This document shows, piece after piece, positions 43,481 through 53,938 of a stretch of 64,000 nucleotides of DNA. Below the pieces are notes generated by a model. The model did not search any database. It saw only the letters and a list, made by a program, of their open reading frames with translations, and was not told the origin of the DNA. Source of the DNA: Nannochloropsis oceanica. Taxonomy: Eukaryota > Sar > Eustigmatophyceae > Eustigmatales > Monodopsidaceae. The stretch lies in contig CP038126.1 of NCBI GenBank assembly GCA_004519485.1, positions 124,001-188,000 of the forward strand, given 5' to 3'. How positions within the stretch are numbered: position 1 is the first letter of the stretch; each line of letters begins with the position of its first letter. The translations under genes were made by a program, and so were the position numbers.

Positions 43481-44548
43481 TCATTTTAATTTTGCATGGG
43501 CAGCCGCTGCCTTCCTTTCATCGCCCTGAGGCCACAGCACGTACACTATGATCATGTCGCCTGTATCATTTCCGCGCTCTCCCTCCCTTTCCGCGCAACG
43601 CAAAGGCCGTTGCATAATGTGCCATAAGGGTATTTGTTCTGCCTCCCCTCGTTGCCCCTCCCCATGTTGCCTTGCTCGTCCTCTGTCTCCTCGACCCAAC
43701 GCAACGTTGCTCCGTTCCAATATCTCCCCCGGCACTGCAAACGAGTTAAGGCCGAGGAGGTACTTGTCAACAGCTGTCCCTCCGCCTCCCTCATTCTCGC
43801 TTGCGGCTGCAGCAGTCGCAGTCTCAAGAGAGCCAAACGCATGGTGATAGGCCCGATTCTTCAAAAGGATTGCCGGAGGGGAGGATGAGAAGGAGGACGA
43901 GGAAGAAGGAGACGACGATGCCCCCGATACTACCAGCACGGGCACAGGCAAATGCTCCAAAGCCTCAGAAAAAAAATAAGACGCGGGGCGCGCTGGAGCC
44001 TCCGACAGAGGCAGTAGCACGGGACGCCGTTTCTCTTGAACCTTTCCTAAGTGCACATCGTCCACAACCAAAAACGTCCCAAGCATGTAAGCATCCCCCA
44101 GGTTCTTTTTTCGCGTGTGATTCACGTGTTTCCCTGTCGGGACTACCCAAGGCTCGTAAATTTTAAAAACAGCAGCCTCTTCGTCTCGATTCGGAGGGAG
44201 AGCCATGACTTGTCGATCGTCTACAAAATACTGCTGGGCATCGGTGGGGTTGAAATGGTCGTAGGCATTCTGCCCGATCATGTCCAAGCGCTTCAGGCCG
44301 CTCGCATGGTCCATCAAGGCATTGAAATAGACATAGCGAAAGCCAAGGCGATCGTCATGGCGAGTTTCGGGTTGGGCATCTTTGGAGAAGATCATAGTAG
44401 GAAACCCCTCGATGACAGCGAAGCACAAGGCTTCCTTTGCGTCCGGGTCTTGTTCAAGGACGACGAAGCTCAAGGATTCCTTCTTCAAGTCTTGGTGCTC
44501 TCGCGGGCCGGCGGAGGGAGGAGAAGAAGTGTCGGGAGTGCCGGTCAT
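43481..44548 (-). CDS. PAS-domain-like protein of unknown role
   Basis: A single-exon protein of 355 residues (ATG at 44548, MTGTPDTSS). The region FPTMIFSKDAQ, then FRYVYFNALMDHASGLKR and MIGQNAYDHFNPTDAQQYFVDDRQVM, and finally HVNHTRKKNLGDAYMLGTFLVVDDV has the layout of a PAS sensor fold (Y-x-N...G...D-x-F-P/H...D..V, then a strand with H/R and a final G-T-F-x-V-x-D-D). No output domain is seen. The C-terminal half is Ser-rich and less ordered, with a possible second PAS remnant around PVPVLVVSGA and ILLKNRAYHHAFG. Such single PAS proteins may sense ligands or redox state, but the function here is unknown. Confidence 0.6.
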   Translation of the reverse strand: MTGTPDTSSPPSAGPREHQDLKKESLSFVVLEQDPDAKEALCFAVIEGFPTMIFSKDAQPETRHDDRLGFRYVYFNALMDHASGLKRLDMIGQNAYDHFNPTDAQQYFVDDRQVMALPPNRDEEAAVFKIYEPWVVPTGKHVNHTRKKNLGDAYMLGTFLVVDDVHLGKVQEKRRPVLLPLSEAPARPASYFFSEALEHLPVPVLVVSGASSSPSSSSSFSSSPPAILLKNRAYHHAFGSLETATAAAASENEGGGGTAVDKYLLGLNSFAVPGEILERSNVALGRGDRGRARQHGEGQRGEAEQIPLWHIMQRPLRCAEREGERGNDTGDMIIVYVLWPQGDERKAAAAHAKLK

Positions 44549-45087
44549 CGTGTGGGCGCGCACACAAGGTATGAGACGTAATATTCTTATTCCCTGTGCA
44601 GGTGGAGTGATGTATATAGAGAGGCGGAAGCTTAGAGATTGTTACGATCACACACAAGCCTGCAATAAGTGAGCCGACTCTTGACATGCCTATCTTTAGG
44701 ACTATGGCGAGCAGCATATCGCCGGAACAAGCAAGGTTCTCTCTCTATCGCTCTCATGTACATACAAAGTTGTCATCGTGTCATGCGTAATATTCTTCTT
44801 TGTGTGCCTAGGTGTGTCCTTTCTCCTGGTGCTTGTGTTGGTTTTGTGATTCTTTTCGTGCGAAACTCTCTTTCTCTTTTTCTTTCTGCTCTACTCAACT
44901 TTTTTCTCTGTGCACTTTCATTTCTTTACAAATGCACATCTTTACATGCCTATCTCGCTTCCCTGTTTTTCTCTCACATATTAGTACATCCACGCCGCAG
45001 ACGACCATGCACACCCAGTCACCTTCCTTTCTTCCCTCCACGCTCTCCCCCTGCCGGCCCTCTCTCCTCCCACCAAATTAATTTCGT
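44549..45087. other. Intergenic region, no supported gene
   Basis: A 539-base spacer between two minus-strand genes. A plus-strand frame spans it and continues antisense to the next gene, with Phe/Leu/Ser-rich composition typical of a pyrimidine-rich strand, so it is not called. Confidence 0.5.
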
Positions 45088-45135
45088 TTACAACCACCAT
45101 TGTCCCCCCTGCTCAGGCCCTGCTGATCGTCGCTC

Positions 45136-45169
<34 letters not shown>

Positions 45170-46149
45170 TGTGGTCGACGGCGGTACTGCAGCTTGGCAG
45201 CACCACCACAATCAATGGTCTCCGTGAAAGGGCCTATCCGAATACTCCCGAAGTTTTGGCTCCAGAGGTACGCATTCACGGTGCCTGTAATCGAATTAGA
45301 TGGATGTTTGATTGGGGAAAAAAGAATGAATAGGTCGGTATGTTGATCAACGAATGCGTCTCGGAGAGAAGGAAAACATGACTGTGGGGTAGAGGAAGAG
45401 GGGGAAAGAGGGAGGGACGGTGACAACGAGGGAGGACTTACCGTAGGACGCCAGGGTGACGTAGTTTCGATCTGCACACTGCTCCTTGATGAGAGGCGCC
45501 AAGTCGGAGAAAGCAGCAGTAATCGTGATATTCACACCCGCGGAACGGGAAGAAAGGGCTCGAACGGGAAAACTCGTATTGTGCCAGCCGTAGCCGAGAG
45601 GGGTATTGGTGTCTTGGTCTTCGACTTGGATGTGAAGGTTATTCCATTGCCTGAGAAGAAGAGAGGGAAGGAGGGATGGATGTGATAAGAAACATTCAGT
45701 CGTCCCGGGTCACATCCCTCCCACAATTCCCAGAGGGTACCCACTTCAAGACAAAAAGGAGAGACATAGAGGGCTGCGCGTGCAAAAGGTACAGACACGC
45801 CATCTACGTACACAGTATAATAATTCGGGTTGTAGTAGGAGAAGAGCTGGGTCAAGGTTGCGCTCGACGTCCCCTCATCCAAGGACAGCGTCGAGCTCTG
45901 ATACCTCACAATAGGCCGGCGGGGTACCAGAAAGAATAGCAAGAGCCCCAGAAGCAGGATGAGGAGACAGCCGCTGCTCAAGCCAAGGCAGCGGCGCTTG
46001 GTCCGCACGACGCGTGAGGAAGGGGAGGAAGAGGATGGGAAGCCAGCGCCGGCGGCAGCGGCTGTTGTACTGGCGCTGGCAGTGCTGGTGGTGGAATCAG
46101 CAGGCAGAGCCACGTAGAAATGGGAAGAGGAGTTGGTGGAGGTTGACAT
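45088..46149 (-). CDS. Membrane-anchored LEA2-like protein
   Basis: Three exons give about 276 residues: 46149-45725, 45650-45442 and 45284-45088. The donor of exon 1 is weak and chosen because it keeps the phase; a stronger GTACGT donor in the same phase lies upstream and would remove about 30 residues. The protein has a Ser/Thr/Ala-rich N-terminus, basic residues VRTKRRC, one strong TM helix (LLILLLGLLLFFL), then an extracytosolic beta-rich domain: YYNPNYYTVYVDGVSV, WNNLHIQVEDQDTNTPLGYG, VNITITAAFSDLAPLI and VNAYLWSQNFGSIRIGPF. NPNYY and the alternating strands are typical of LEA2/water-stress-hypersensitivity (NDR1-like) domains. The C-terminal tail has a poly-Gln run from a CTG repeat. 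Function is unknown; related plant proteins act at membranes in stress. Confidence 0.62.
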
Positions 46150-46810
46150 GCTGTGCTTGTGATGTTAGGGTGGGAAGCCGGGAGAATTTGATGATATGAT
46201 GGGCGGGTGGGAAGCAGTGGTTGACTTGAATGAAGGAGCGCGCAGCCTCGACTGCTAAACACCACCTGCGCTTGATGGTGGAGGTTGTCCCTATACCCAG
46301 GGGTCCTTGGCTGGGTTGTTTGTGTTGTAAGGATGTGGTGGTCACATGCGGGCACGCGAGAACGTCATCATCATTCCGGATAAATGATGTTCCGGAGTCC
46401 AAGTGGCATATATGCATTTCTGCCGCACATACGATCACATAATATAACATAAGTATACTCTACGACCCATACATCGCGCACAACACACACGAACAGCTTT
46501 TCCACAGTACCTCAGACTCGTCGTCCTCCTCTGCCAGGGATGTCCGCTTGCCTGAGCGCTTGCGCCGACATATCTCTGCCTCCTTCCTGACCTCTTTCAC
46601 ACCTTGGTCTCGCTTTCCTTGCCGAAGCCCCGTACCCTAGCCTCCCCTGCATCTCAAATTATGCATGTGATAAGCCGCGGCCGGATTCCTTAACGCCATC
46701 GCCAACATGAGTCGCAACGCGTGCGATAAAAGCCATTGCGCTTCACTTACTCGTCCCTCTCTTCTTCCCCGTCCACCTCTCCCTCCCGCCCCGTCACAGA
46801 CAGAAGAGCC
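46150..46810. promoter_or_regulatory. Divergent intergenic region (LEA2-like / KIN17)
   Basis: A 661-base gap between divergent starts. No gene or nameable motif seen. Confidence 0.4.
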
Positions 46811-48329
46811 ATGCCCAAAGCCGCGGCCGGCACGCCCAAGGCCATTGCCAACAAAGCCAAAAGCAAGGGCCTGCAACGTCTGCGATGGTACTGCCAAATG
46901 TGCGAGAAGCAATGCCGGGATGAGAATGGGTTCAAGTGCCACACCATGTCCGAGAGCCATTTGCGACAGATGCGGGTGTACGCGGAGAATCCCACGCAGG
47001 TACGTTGCCACCTTCCCTCCCTTCCGTTCTCTCTCCCTCCCTCCTTTCTTCGCTCTATCCTTGCTTGTGTGCGTGCATGCGTGAAGGGCACCATCTCCCC
47101 CGTCCACGCGACACTCAACATCTCCCCTCGCTTCCACCCTCCCTCCCTCCCTCCCCTAGGTGATGGAAAAATTTTCTTCAGAGTTCGAGGAGAATTATCT
47201 CGAGACCCTCTCTCGGCTACATGGCACCAAGCGCGTCCCGGCTAACCAGGTCTATCAAGAACTGATCTGCAACAAGACACACATCCACATGAACGCGACC
47301 AAGTGGGACGCCCTCACCACTTTCATCAAGTACCTAGGGAAGAAGGGCCTGTGCCTGGTAGATGAAACGGAAAAGGGTTGGTTCGTCCAATGGATTGATC
47401 GGGAATACTTGAAACGAAGGGAAGAAATCGAGAAGGCCAGGAAGGAGGAGGTAGAGGAAGAGGTGCGATTGCAAAGGCTCATGGCGGCCAGGGCAGCAGC
47501 GGCGGCAGCAGCTACGGGGGGGGAAAGGAAGGCAGAGGAAGAGGAGGAAGGGAAAAGGGAGTTGAGGAGGGGGGAGGAGGAAGGGAGGATCGTGATTGGC
47601 GCGGGAAGGTTAGGTGGAGGAGGAGAAGGAGGAGGACGAGGAGGTGGGGGTATTAAGAGACCAAGGCCAGTGGCGGCGACGGGCAATGTGTTTGGGGGTC
47701 AGGAGGAGGAGGAGGAGGGGTGGAGGATGTCCATGAAGAAGAAGATGGTTGTGGGTGGTAATGGAGTAGGAGAGGGGGGAGGAGGGAAGAAAAGTGAACT
47801 GGAGAAACTGATGGAACAGGACACGGCGCGCAAGGCGGCAGAGGCGGCGGCTAGGAAGAAAAGGGAAGAAGTGGAGGAGGAAATGGGGGATGGCGGGATG
47901 GAGGAGGGGCGGACAGAGAACTGGTTGATGGAGGGAATAGTTGTAAAGATTGTGAATAAAAAGATAGGAGGTGGAAAGTACTACAAGCAGAAGGGTCGGG
48001 TTGAGAAGCTACTGGAGGGAGGGTTTGTAGGCGAGATATGCCTGACGGGGGAGGAAGGAGGGAGGGAGGGAGGAAGAGGAGGAGGAGGGGTGAGATTGCG
48101 GATCGATCAGGAGGAGTTGGAGACGGTGATTCCGGCAGTGGGTGGAAGAGTGTTGATTTTGAATGGCAAGGGGAAGGGGAGGGAAGGAGAAATGGTGGGG
48201 TTGGACGTGGAGAACTATGCATGTGCGGTGCGGGTGCGAGGAGAGAGGGAGATGGTCTTGAAGGGAGTGCAGTATGAGGATGTGTGTAAGGTGGATCGGG
48301 ATTGGCTTCGAGGGGGAGGAGGACGTTGA
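46811..48329 (+). CDS. KIN: KIN17 DNA/RNA-binding protein
   Basis: Two exons (46811-46999 and 47160-48329) joined in phase give 452 residues (human KIN 393). The N-terminus TPKAIANKAKSKGLQRLRWY matches KIN17 almost residue for residue, followed by the C2H2 zinc finger CQMCEKQCRDENGFKCHTMSESH. After the splice comes the winged-helix region FSSEFEENYLETLSRLHGTKR, VYQELICNKTHIHMNATKWD, TFIKYLGKKGLCLVDETEKG and WFVQWIDRE. The C-terminal part has KIN17's SH3-like/KOW segment, here GIVVKIVNKKIGGGKYYKQKG and ILNGKGKGREGEMVGLD. KIN17 acts in the nucleus in DNA replication/repair and is found in spliceosomes. The linker contains Gly/Glu inserts from GGGA and GGA repeats. Confidence 0.95.
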
Positions 48330-48579
48330 TATGCCCGAAAAGGAAGGAGACGAACAGGAATAACGGAATAAAAGACCAAAAATGACATAACGACACGACC
48401 GAGACCTTTGTTTTGTTCAATGCCATGGTGTTCATCGATCTTTATTCTTCTTCGTATCGCGTCACGTTTGCTCGCTTACCCATCGTCTTTTTCGTCTGTC
48501 CCGTATTCCCCCCAAAACAAACTGAAACCCATTTAAAGCCCTCCCTTCTCCACCACCACCACGACCCATCCCCTTCTCC

Positions 48580-50801
48580 TCAAACCAGATCACCTATCTG
48601 CAAAGGCATTTCATCTATAATCGTGCCGAAGAACTGCTCTATATCTCTTAATATACTGATATCATCATTCCTCACAAAATTGATCGCCACCCCCTTCCTT
48701 CCAAACCTCCCCGACCGACCAATGCGGTGAATGTAAAGCTCGCGGTTGTTGGGCAGGTCATAATTGATCACCAAAGACACCTAAAAGAGAAAGTGTGTGC
48801 GTGTGCATGGGGTGCATTAATTTGGCGTGTGTAAGTGTGGACGCATTAGGCCATACAGAGACGGAAAGTGAAGTGGGAAATACGAAATCTAGTCCAAAAC
48901 GAGTATACCTCGCAGTCCTCTTTCCCCTCTCTTACTAAAGCAAGGGTATATATACATATATATACATACATATATTTATACATATATATATGCAATCTTC
49001 TTTCACCTCTATTACCAAAGCAAGGGTGTATATCATATGATTAAAGCAAATAAGCACATAGGAATATTTTTTGATTTAAAAAAAAATAAAATAAGAAAAA
49101 ATAATAAAAAAATGAAATTGAATTTAATGAAGAAATAAAGAAGAGTAAAACAATAATTCAATAATTTTTTTTTGAAAAAAAGGAATGTCAAGAACGTACC
49201 TGTTGCACATCCAAGCCTCGCCCCCACACGTCCGTGGCGATCAACACGCGTGTTGCCCCCGACCGGAACTCCTCCATAATCGCCTCCCGCTCCTTCTGTG
49301 GCATGTCTCCATGCATGGCTGACACCGTGAAATTGGCTTCCACCATCTTGTTTCGCAGCCAGTCCACCTAGACGGGAGAGAGGGAAGGGAAGGAAGGAAG
49401 GGATAGGTGTGAATTAGTATAGAGGCCATGACAATGTAAGAGAGAAAAAGCGGATCATAATCAATACGAAGTGGATAACATGCACTGTCTCCGCCCTTGT
49501 GATTTAAGGCTGGGGGAAAAGATATCCGACCCCTTCCTCCCGTTTTCCCCATCCTTCTTCCCTCCCTCCCTCCCTCCCTGTCGCCCTTGCTACCTTCTTG
49601 CGCGTATTGCAGAATATGACCGCCTGGGTGATGGTGAGCGTGTCGTACAAGTCGCACAAGGTATCGAATTTCCACTCCTCCTTCTCCACCGCCACGAAGA
49701 ACTGCTTGATCCCTTCCAAGGTTAACTCATCGCGTTTTACCAGCACCTTAATCGGTTCATTCATAAATTTTTTGGTCATGTCGAGGACCTCCTGAGGCAA
49801 GGTGGCGCTGATCAACACCACTTGCGTCGTCGGGGGTAGGTACCGGTAAATGTCATAGATCTGTTCCTTGAATCCCTTGTTGAGCATCTCGTCCGCTTCA
49901 TCGATCACCAGCATCTTCAAGCTCTTGGTCTTGAGATTTCGACGACGGATCATGTCAAACACGCGCCCGGGTGTCCCGGACACGACTTGCACTCCATAGT
50001 CCAATCGCCGGATGTCCTCCCCAATACTCTTCCCCCCGATGCAGGCATGACATTGCACGTTCATGTAGTCACCCAGAGAGAGCAGGACCTTCTGGGTTTG
50101 CTCGGCTAGTTCACGGGTAGGGGAGAGTACAAGTGCCTGTGTGTGCGTGTGTTGAAGAGGACATGTATCAGCGAGGCAAGATTTGCTTTGATTTGAGTTT
50201 CTCATACCTCCGCTTGCAGGTGTGTGCCATTGTACGCTAAGTATTTGTCCAAGAAGTTTTAGATTTAACGGTGGCGTGCGCTTATATTTTCATACGGTCA
50301 CAAATACAAGTACAAAGCTAGAAAAAGGCGTACCTGGGTGTCATTACTGGTCGTGTCCAAGCGCTGCAGGATGCCCATCGAGAACACAGCCGTCTTCCCC
50401 GTCCCCGACTGCGACTGAGCAATGATATCATACCCTTTGATGATAGGCAAGACGGCGCGTTGTTGGATGGCGGAAGGTTTTTCAAAGCCGTAGTCGTAGA
50501 TACCTGTGGAAGGGAGGGAAGGAGGGAGGGAGGGAAGGGACGGCGGACCGTTAAAAGCTGAACTCAACACTCTGAAGACTCCGCTGAAAACAGACACAAA
50601 CGCTCAATCCCCTGTGAGCAACGAAGCAACTACTCAATAATCGAAACACCTACCTCGCAACAACTCCGGGCGCAATCCCATGGCCTCGAATGTTGCCTTG
50701 ACTTCCACATCCTTCGTGACAGTGAACTCCACCTCCTCCGTCGCATCATACTGGGTCTCCTCCTTCTCACCGCTGCCGGAAGCGGTGCGTTTCCGGGACA
50801 T
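48580..50801 (-). CDS. EIF4A3: DEAD-box RNA helicase eIF4A-III (exon-junction core)
   Basis: Five exons in phase (50801-50654, 50503-50334, 50136-49594, 49367-49200, 48780-48580) give 409 residues (human EIF4A3 411). Motifs seen: Q-motif region [16 protein letters not shown], motif [11 protein letters not shown], motif Ia PTRELA, GG plus TPGR, motif II DEAD, motif III SAT, then [21 protein letters not shown] and [13 protein letters not shown] (motif VI). The ending [21 protein letters not shown] and the N-terminal [22 protein letters not shown] favour eIF4A-III over eIF4A-I. The protein clamps the exon junction complex on spliced mRNA. The fourth intron (48781-49199) is unusually AT-rich with TATA repeats and an internal duplication. 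The intron 49368-49593 starts with GGGA repeats and ends with CCCT-like sequence. Confidence 0.95.
48912..49033. repeat. 80-base direct duplication with TATA tract in the last eIF4A-III intron
   Basis: A roughly 42-base segment at 48912-48953 (starting GCAGTCCTCTTTCCCCTCT) recurs with several mismatches at 48992-49033 (starting GCAATCTTCTTTCACCTCT), with a period of 80 bases. The space between is almost pure TATA/TACA repeat. It is an intronic tandem duplication in a locally AT-rich island. Confidence 0.8.
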
Positions 50802-51081
50802 GCTTGCGTCCAATGGTAGTGGTGGCGATGGTGGTGATTTGTAGAGGCAAGGATCAGAAGAAGAGAGCTTCCAGTATGGTAGTTGCCGAGAATGGGCGAG
50901 ATCTGCGCGGTATGATGTGAATTGAGGGAGAGAGCCAGGGATAAGCGACGGGAGACCAAGAAATATATGCTCACTTGCTACGCTTCCGAGATGTGTAGTG
51001 TAAGCAGTGGCTCAGCTACGAGCGCAAATGGAAACATAGCTCCCATCCGCTCCCGCCGGCGTGCGGTGGATTATGCTGCTG

Positions 51082-51447
51082 CTACTCCAGATGAAGGATA
51101 GGAGTCAGCAGGGCAACGCTTGCGCACAGCGCGATGCCGATGTATACAAACAGATATTGTGGTAGCAAGTACAGGAGATATGGGAGTGATGCTGTTGCTG
51201 GAGAGCAGCAGTGTGTGATGTTCTTCAGACTGTGCGGTGTGATCAGAGGGAGGCAGGAGGTAAAAAACACGGGTGACCACAGCCAGTGCAAGATCGAGCT
51301 TCTCCGCATACTTGGACTTGTCCACATCATGACGACTCGCCTACGTGGGACAGTGCGTGGGCCGTGTACACTCCTAGTCAAATAATCAGAATCGACGCGC
51401 AGCATGTTAAACGCCGGGTATTGAAAAATCTGCAGGGCCACCGTCAT
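51082..51447 (-). CDS. Weak candidate: small membrane-like protein
   Basis: A 121-codon frame with an ATG at 51447 and further ATGs at 51330 and 51327. The last 40 residues (YLLYLLPQYLFVYIGIALCA, then a short hydrophobic end) would make one or two membrane helices. A second frame from 51325 (MDKSKYAEKLDLALAVVTRV) also looks coding-like at its start and overlaps it, so a spliced gene is possible. I recognise no family and composition alone could produce it. Confidence 0.22.
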   Translation of the reverse strand: MTVALQIFQYPAFNMLRVDSDYLTRSVHGPRTVPRRRVVMMWTSPSMRRSSILHWLWSPVFFTSCLPLITPHSLKNITHCCSPATASLPYLLYLLPQYLFVYIGIALCASVALLTPILHLE

Positions 51448-51599
51448 AATAGCACGCGGTGCTTGTCGTTTCCATTCCCCCCACGTCCCTTTGAAGTGGA
51501 CGCTTATTGGAGTCTTAAGTGTGCAATACCAAGAAACATAAAATGAGAGATAAACAAAAACATACCACGATTGTGTCAGTCACGCCATCAGGTACCAAA

Positions 51600-51663
51600 A
51601 CAAGCAGGGTTGAAAGGTAAGCGAAAGCAGTACAAGCAGGGTTGACAGGTGAGCGAAAGCAGT
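51600..51663. repeat. Two 32-base tandem repeat units
   Basis: Units 51600-51631 and 51632-51663 both begin ACAAGCAGGGTTGA and end GCGAAAGCAGT, differing at two positions. They are not in a called gene. Confidence 0.92.
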
Positions 51664-51957
51664 GCTCACGCATGAGTTGCCCCGTTGAAGCAAGCGATCA
51701 GGAGTGATCAAACAAACATGAGCCCCCCGCCCGATAAGTCATAACTACTAGCACATGCCGTCATGTTCCGTTTATTTTATGTTTCCTTCTAACTGCATCC
51801 TGCAAACCACGGGATAAATCCGACTAATCCCTCCTCTGTGTCCTCCCCCTACACACTAATCCGCTTTCCGTCATATTATTCGTTTTCTACATTTCTCCGA
51901 CAAACTCCCATAATACATTCTACCCCTGTTCTCCACCCTTCTTCACCTCCGTCTTGT

Positions 51958-53402
51958 CTAGAAAGGCACTGGTCCTCCTTTTTGCACTGACAGCCCACAC
52001 GCTTCCGCTATCCGTGTACTGTTCAGACTATCTCCTTTGGTCACCATTGGCTCTTTTTTTCCTTCTATAACGTCAATGAATTCTTCCACTTCCATCCCAT
52101 ATGCCCGTGCGAAACGCTCCGGAAACGAGTTGACCGGAATTGCCTCACTCCTTCCTCCTCCCATTGAACTACACACGGTGTGGGTGGTTAACTCATTTTT
52201 AATTTCCAGAACCCCCTTTGTCCCACACACTTCTATCCGTTGGTCATACCCCCCTATGGGAGACGAACGACTTAGCTCAATGGTAGCAATGACAGCGGAC
52301 TTTTCGAAATGGAGGAGCACATTCGCGGAGTCAAATATTTGGTGGGCACGAAGGGAGGGATGGAAGGAGGAACCGAGGGCGTAGATGGAGGAGGGAGTGG
52401 CTTGCAGCAGGTGCATGATGTAGTCGGCGTCGTGTACCTTGAGAGGAGGGAGGTAAGGAGGGAGAGGTTAGATTTCAGCGATAATTTTCAAAAGCTGTTG
52501 TTAGGGAAAAGGGGAAAGGAAGAAGGAAGTGAAGAGGGAGAGGGATGGGGAAACGGAGGGAGGGATGAGGGGAAAAGGCTTTCCTTCCAAACTACTATGC
52601 CATAGTACTACTTCATCCTTTCAGTCATGTTCTCCTCATACCATTCACCCTCCCTGTCTCCCTTACTCCCTCCCTGCCTACGTACAACCAGATCATGGAA
52701 TATATCGCCGCCAAGCTTCAGAAACTCCAACGACGGCACGGGATGGTCTCGAAAAACCGCATGCACCGACCTCACCTCTCCTATCTCCCCGTCCCTCACC
52801 CTTTTCAATAGATTCACATAGCTCGGATCTATCCTCCGTTGAAATGAGCAGTAGAGGGGGACATTTCTCCCCGTTTTTCCACCTCTTCTTTGTTCTGCAG
52901 CCGCTGCCGAATCATAACATTCGTGGATCTCCTTCTGGCTAGTTCCCACTGGCTTCTCGATCCCCACGGCCAGACCCGCGCCTATCACCTCCTTTAAACT
53001 CTCTCTATGACAAGGCGTGGGGGTACATATCCATACCCCACTCAACTCAGGCAAGGCTCGCAGGGCAGAAGTGACGTCGGAGAAAAATGGAGTGTGATAA
53101 ATGTGAGCTAATTCTTGGGCCTTGACGGGGTCTGAATCCACGATGCCAGCCAGAAGGGATGAGCGGGAGCCATAAAAGGCAGCGGCACGGATGTGGCCCA
53201 TACGACCGGCGCCGACGACGAGGATTTGGTGGCGTTTTGGCTGCTTTTGGAGGGAGGACGAAGTGGAGGATAAAGCATGACGCTTGGGAATGAAGGAGGG
53301 ACGGTAGGCTCGGAGCACATAGCGATGCGTTAGCGCGGTGCTGACAGTCGCGTTTGCGGTGCGGGTGAGAGTACAGAGGAGGGAGGAAAATGTGCGGACC
53401 AT
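51958..53402 (-). CDS. Gfo/Idh/MocA oxidoreductase (inositol 2-dehydrogenase like)
   Basis: Two exons (53402-52686 and 52437-51958) in phase give 398 residues. After a 60-residue Ser/Thr/Arg-rich N-terminus without acidic residues (MVRTFSSLLCTLTRTANATV) comes the Rossmann motif ILVVGAGRMGHIRAAAFYGS with the acidic residue at SDP. GVWICTPTPCHRESLKEVIG, GLAVGIEKPVGTSQKEI (the EKP motif with catalytic Lys) and FQRRIDPSYVNLL follow. After the splice, HDADYIMHLL, then IELSRSSPIGGYDQRIEVCG and GTKGVLEI complete the C-terminal beta-sheet domain. The pattern is that of myo-inositol 2-dehydrogenase-type enzymes that oxidise polyols or sugars with NAD(P). The N-terminus suggests organelle targeting, probably mitochondrial. 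Substrate is not proven. Confidence 0.87.
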
Positions 53403-53938
53403 GTTGGAGGGGTGAGTGGCTGCAGAAGCGGTGGAATGGGCTTGGACGAGACGGGCTTTTTGCCGCTGCCTATATATATGTATGGAAAAAGAAAAAGGAG
53501 GTGCGCGTTTAAAGAAAGGCGGGGCAGGGAGACAGACTGAAGGAGCAGGAACAGGGTGGGTCGTGGCAGGGTAATTTGTTAGACCTGTGGTGACTTACAG
53601 GCTGCGGGCTGTGTGAAGCAACCTCATCGTCATTATCGACAGCATGGCAACGGGCTTGAGACAGGCATGGGTTTCATGCTAGTCATTGCGACCACACCCC
53701 TCTCCACACACACACAGCAGAGTTTTCAACCACATATACACCATGCACACACAGACAGACGTACATGGCAAAAGCCACTTCATAGCTGCCGTGCCCTTGT
53801 GCGTGGTGGTCATGATGCTCTGGTTGCTCGAAAGCTTGAAGCTCCTCCGGCGAGAGGCGATCACCTTTCGACCCTCCCTCCCTAAGCCTAGTCCCAACTC
53901 TCAACCACACACAGTACATACAGATACAGCTACATACC
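53403..53938. promoter_or_regulatory. Divergent intergenic region (oxidoreductase / Aurora)
   Basis: A 536-base gap between divergent gene starts. It includes a short TATATATAT run near 53471 and CA-rich stretches near 53700 and 53910. Small overlapping frames are not convincing. Confidence 0.4.

Larger units (their letters stand above)
50802..51957. other. Intergenic region with one weak ORF and a tandem repeat
   Basis: About 1.15 kb between two minus-strand genes. It holds the eIF4A-III 5' leader, a weak minus-strand frame (51082-51447) with a hydrophobic C-terminus, and a 32-base tandem repeat (51600-51663). No confident gene. Confidence 0.45.

Noticed and set aside
44669-45346. 225-codon plus-strand ORF with a Cys run
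   Set aside because: The poly-Cys is the complement of the CAG tract in the LEA2-like gene and the rest is Phe/Leu/Ser from a pyrimidine-rich strand.
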